DNA of 64,000 nucleotides, taken from positions 725,929 through 789,928 of the forward strand of contig NC_009417.2 in assembly GCF_000002875.2 (NCBI RefSeq). The letters run 5' to 3'. A model generated the notes under the pieces. That model saw only the letters and a program-made list of their open reading frames with translations. It did no database searches and was not told where the DNA came from. The translations under genes and the position numbers were made by a program. The DNA is from Leishmania infantum JPCM5. Taxonomy: Eukaryota; Euglenozoa; Kinetoplastea; Trypanosomatida; Trypanosomatidae. Shown here in pieces: positions 63,601 through 64,000 of the stretch (position 1 is the stretch's first letter; each line of letters begins with the position of its first letter).

Positions 63601-64000
63601 TCTGCGTCTGCTACGACCGCTACCGCGCCCTCGGCAAGCTGCATTGGAGGGAAGCGAAGAAGGTGCTGGTGAACGTGACCGCCCCGAACCGGACGCCTGA
63701 GTCCTTCATCGTCTACGACCTCGGGGACACCGACACCGTGGCGGTGCTTCTCCTGAATGCTATCAAGAAGGGCTGCGCTGCCTCCCCACGTGACGCGCAC
63801 TTTAGCGTGAACGGGAAGCCGATCACGCTCGAGGCCACCATCGCGTCGCTCTTCCAGCTCGCATCCTCCCTCGGCGGCGAGTCCCTCGCCTCTGGCGGGG
63901 ATGGCGCGACAACCGCGAAGTCTGTCACAGTAGCCCTCGCCCTGGACGGCAAGGCGGCGTCGATCGAGTCTGCCTCGAGCCCACCTGTGAGGAAGCTGAA
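60657..64000 (+). CDS. Calpain-7-like cysteine protease (PalB type), C-terminus beyond the window
   Basis: 1,114 codons open to the end of the window. Order: an N-terminal MIT domain (about 8-72, AVHLDTDHKYVEAEECYTKA), a disordered Pro/Ser linker, a second MIT-like helical bundle (about 235-300, MVYKAIGIAIQLSQQGELKR), then the CysPc domain from about 340. The catalytic triad is complete: C402 in VVGDCSLVCSL, H571 in GHAYAVLD and N591 in RNPWG. Spacing is nearly the same as in animal calpain-7. C-terminal beta-sandwich domains (C2-like, from about 660) follow. Calpain-7 and fungal PalB act with ESCRT-III: their MIT domains bind CHMP1 and IST1-type tails. No calcium-binding EF hands are seen so far. 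Many trypanosomatid calpain-like proteins lack triad residues; this one does not. Confidence 0.93.
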   Translation, partial: MPSSFPAEASMWMQNAVHLDTDHKYVEAEECYTKAIFLFRQALSDPNMADTERQKLLSYMSDVAKRIQRLRALNRTSQSANSPEPSVSPSGPLGRRASARQASEHTPPRGSDAAATAFGARNPRGKDGKKAPAGVENDLKVLDAIQVNQTDPFQASNSSPSPSAASSMSGKRALPVASPTPSPPSAPPCKPTCGSDGVPDGGKPGGSSAEPPALPTPPPPGSSQRLFGVASHFAPRTSEMVYKAIGIAIQLSQQGELKRAVDVLQHAYSRGSRERNNPGNFKEIGETLKLMRQKYYAKHLPRFLQDNPILPSEMELLRKSGITSTILLPLWDDVHEGYGAENIFMPCEGVWEDAFTPKLCQRQISSGAVLMHFSGYRQAGLDYTIVREADPLHIRQSVVGDCSLVCSLMICASYQKRFPNAKIISNVIYPQDRDGNPILNPKGKYCVKMLINGITRMVTVDDRLPVNPQSRRFLCTSSTDPSELWVSIMEKAFVKVCGGSYNFPGSVSYADLYKLSGWLPDSTAFGKPEFDREFQWRRLYQNFKAGALLFTVSTPVEMPAADEALGLAAGHAYAVLDMQEVGKERVMLLRNPWGKQEWNGKYGRRDTSEASVAVRAAFDLKREEEDMGVFCIAYDDVVRCFDNCSLSWNPYMLYRTPEGRPRRPVRIACHGAFDYTLSTALSPQLHIGVVDAPKRTRMHLILSRHITDVSEFGRQYEKDDDTTPYLALKVYDVTDYPSVAQHLGGHCSLEMCYCRRLASNSDFKNSIEPLNDVIYRASSARTFSFDCPAGSSNLVVVVSRTASKARQPFNFTVTLHTELEQMRLPRLQGNYGSGAEDKNSLLASANANAGNPCAGVYMHMIPTSSLKFTTRLSGAWVKGKTCGGRTDAATYVFNPQYRLHLDQPSHVSLRLAVAGCEVPCSIQMIKPMSSNKYEENGGSGGIKRKMTDFDGRVGNGAKAGELVLESARYAFGGAVLDSALPFCVCYDRYRALGKLHWREAKKVLVNVTAPNRTPESFIVYDLGDTDTVAVLLLNAIKKGCAASPRDAHFSVNGKPITLEATIASLFQLASSLGGESLASGGDGATTAKSVTVALALDGKAASIESASSPPVRKL

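Overview
The window looks like nuclear DNA of a trypanosomatid of the Leishmania lineage. The evidence is intronless genes all on one strand (22 coding regions, all +), GC-rich codon use, gene-poor spacers of 0.6 to 5.8 kb full of CT tracts, CA/GT and TA microsatellites, and dispersed ~0.5 kb degenerate retroposon-like repeats resembling Leishmania SIDERs. This is one directional (polycistronic) gene cluster. mRNAs would be made by spliced-leader trans-splicing at pyrimidine-tract/AG sites, several of which are visible just ahead of start codons. No tRNA, rRNA, CRISPR or minus-strand gene was found. Species cannot be fixed from the sequence alone.

Layout. 0-8 kb: the end of a membrane protein gene, Rab18-like GTPase, a protein with an eIF5A-C-terminal-like domain, a SIDER-like repeat, and an ABCD-type (glycosomal) half transporter. 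9.8-20 kb: nucleolar GTPase NOG1, an IQ-motif protein, a tail-anchored protein, a FOR20/CEP20-like LisH protein, and ESCRT-III CHMP1. 22-29 kb: GRWD1/Rrb1 ribosome assembly factor, a Pho88/SND3-family ER protein, a small Cys/His-rich protein, and PRPP synthetase. 32-39.5 kb: a large polytopic membrane protein, a protein-only RNase P (PRORP), and ribosomal protein eL37. 41-49 kb: a disordered protein with repeated FFF motifs, a probably mitochondrial zinc-finger-like protein, and a NEK-family kinase with a C-terminal PH domain. 49-54.6 kb: a 5.8 kb gene-free interval carrying two almost identical inverted repeats. 54.6-64 kb: a very large SKP1-like protein, PEN-2 (gamma-secretase subunit), and the N-terminal 1,114 codons of a calpain-7-like protease that runs off the window.

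Functional themes. Ribosome and RNA production: NOG1, GRWD1, eL37, PRORP, PRPP synthetase and possibly the eIF5A-like protein. Membrane traffic and ESCRT: Rab18, CHMP1, calpain-7 with two MIT domains, Pho88/SND3. Membrane proteolysis: PEN-2. Cilium/basal body: FOR20 and possibly the NEK kinase. Trypanosomatid gene clusters are not functional operons, so shared location is not evidence of shared pathway.

Most worth a second look: the inverted repeat pair at 49.6 and 52.3 kb (two mismatches in 470 bp by eye, but clearly diverged flanks, which suggests gene conversion); the SKP1 fold apparently split by a ~300-residue insertion; the eIF5A-like C-terminal domain without a hypusine domain; the XK-related-like membrane protein; and the calpain-7 homologue with an intact catalytic triad. 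All homology calls come from reading the protein sequences; no searches were run.
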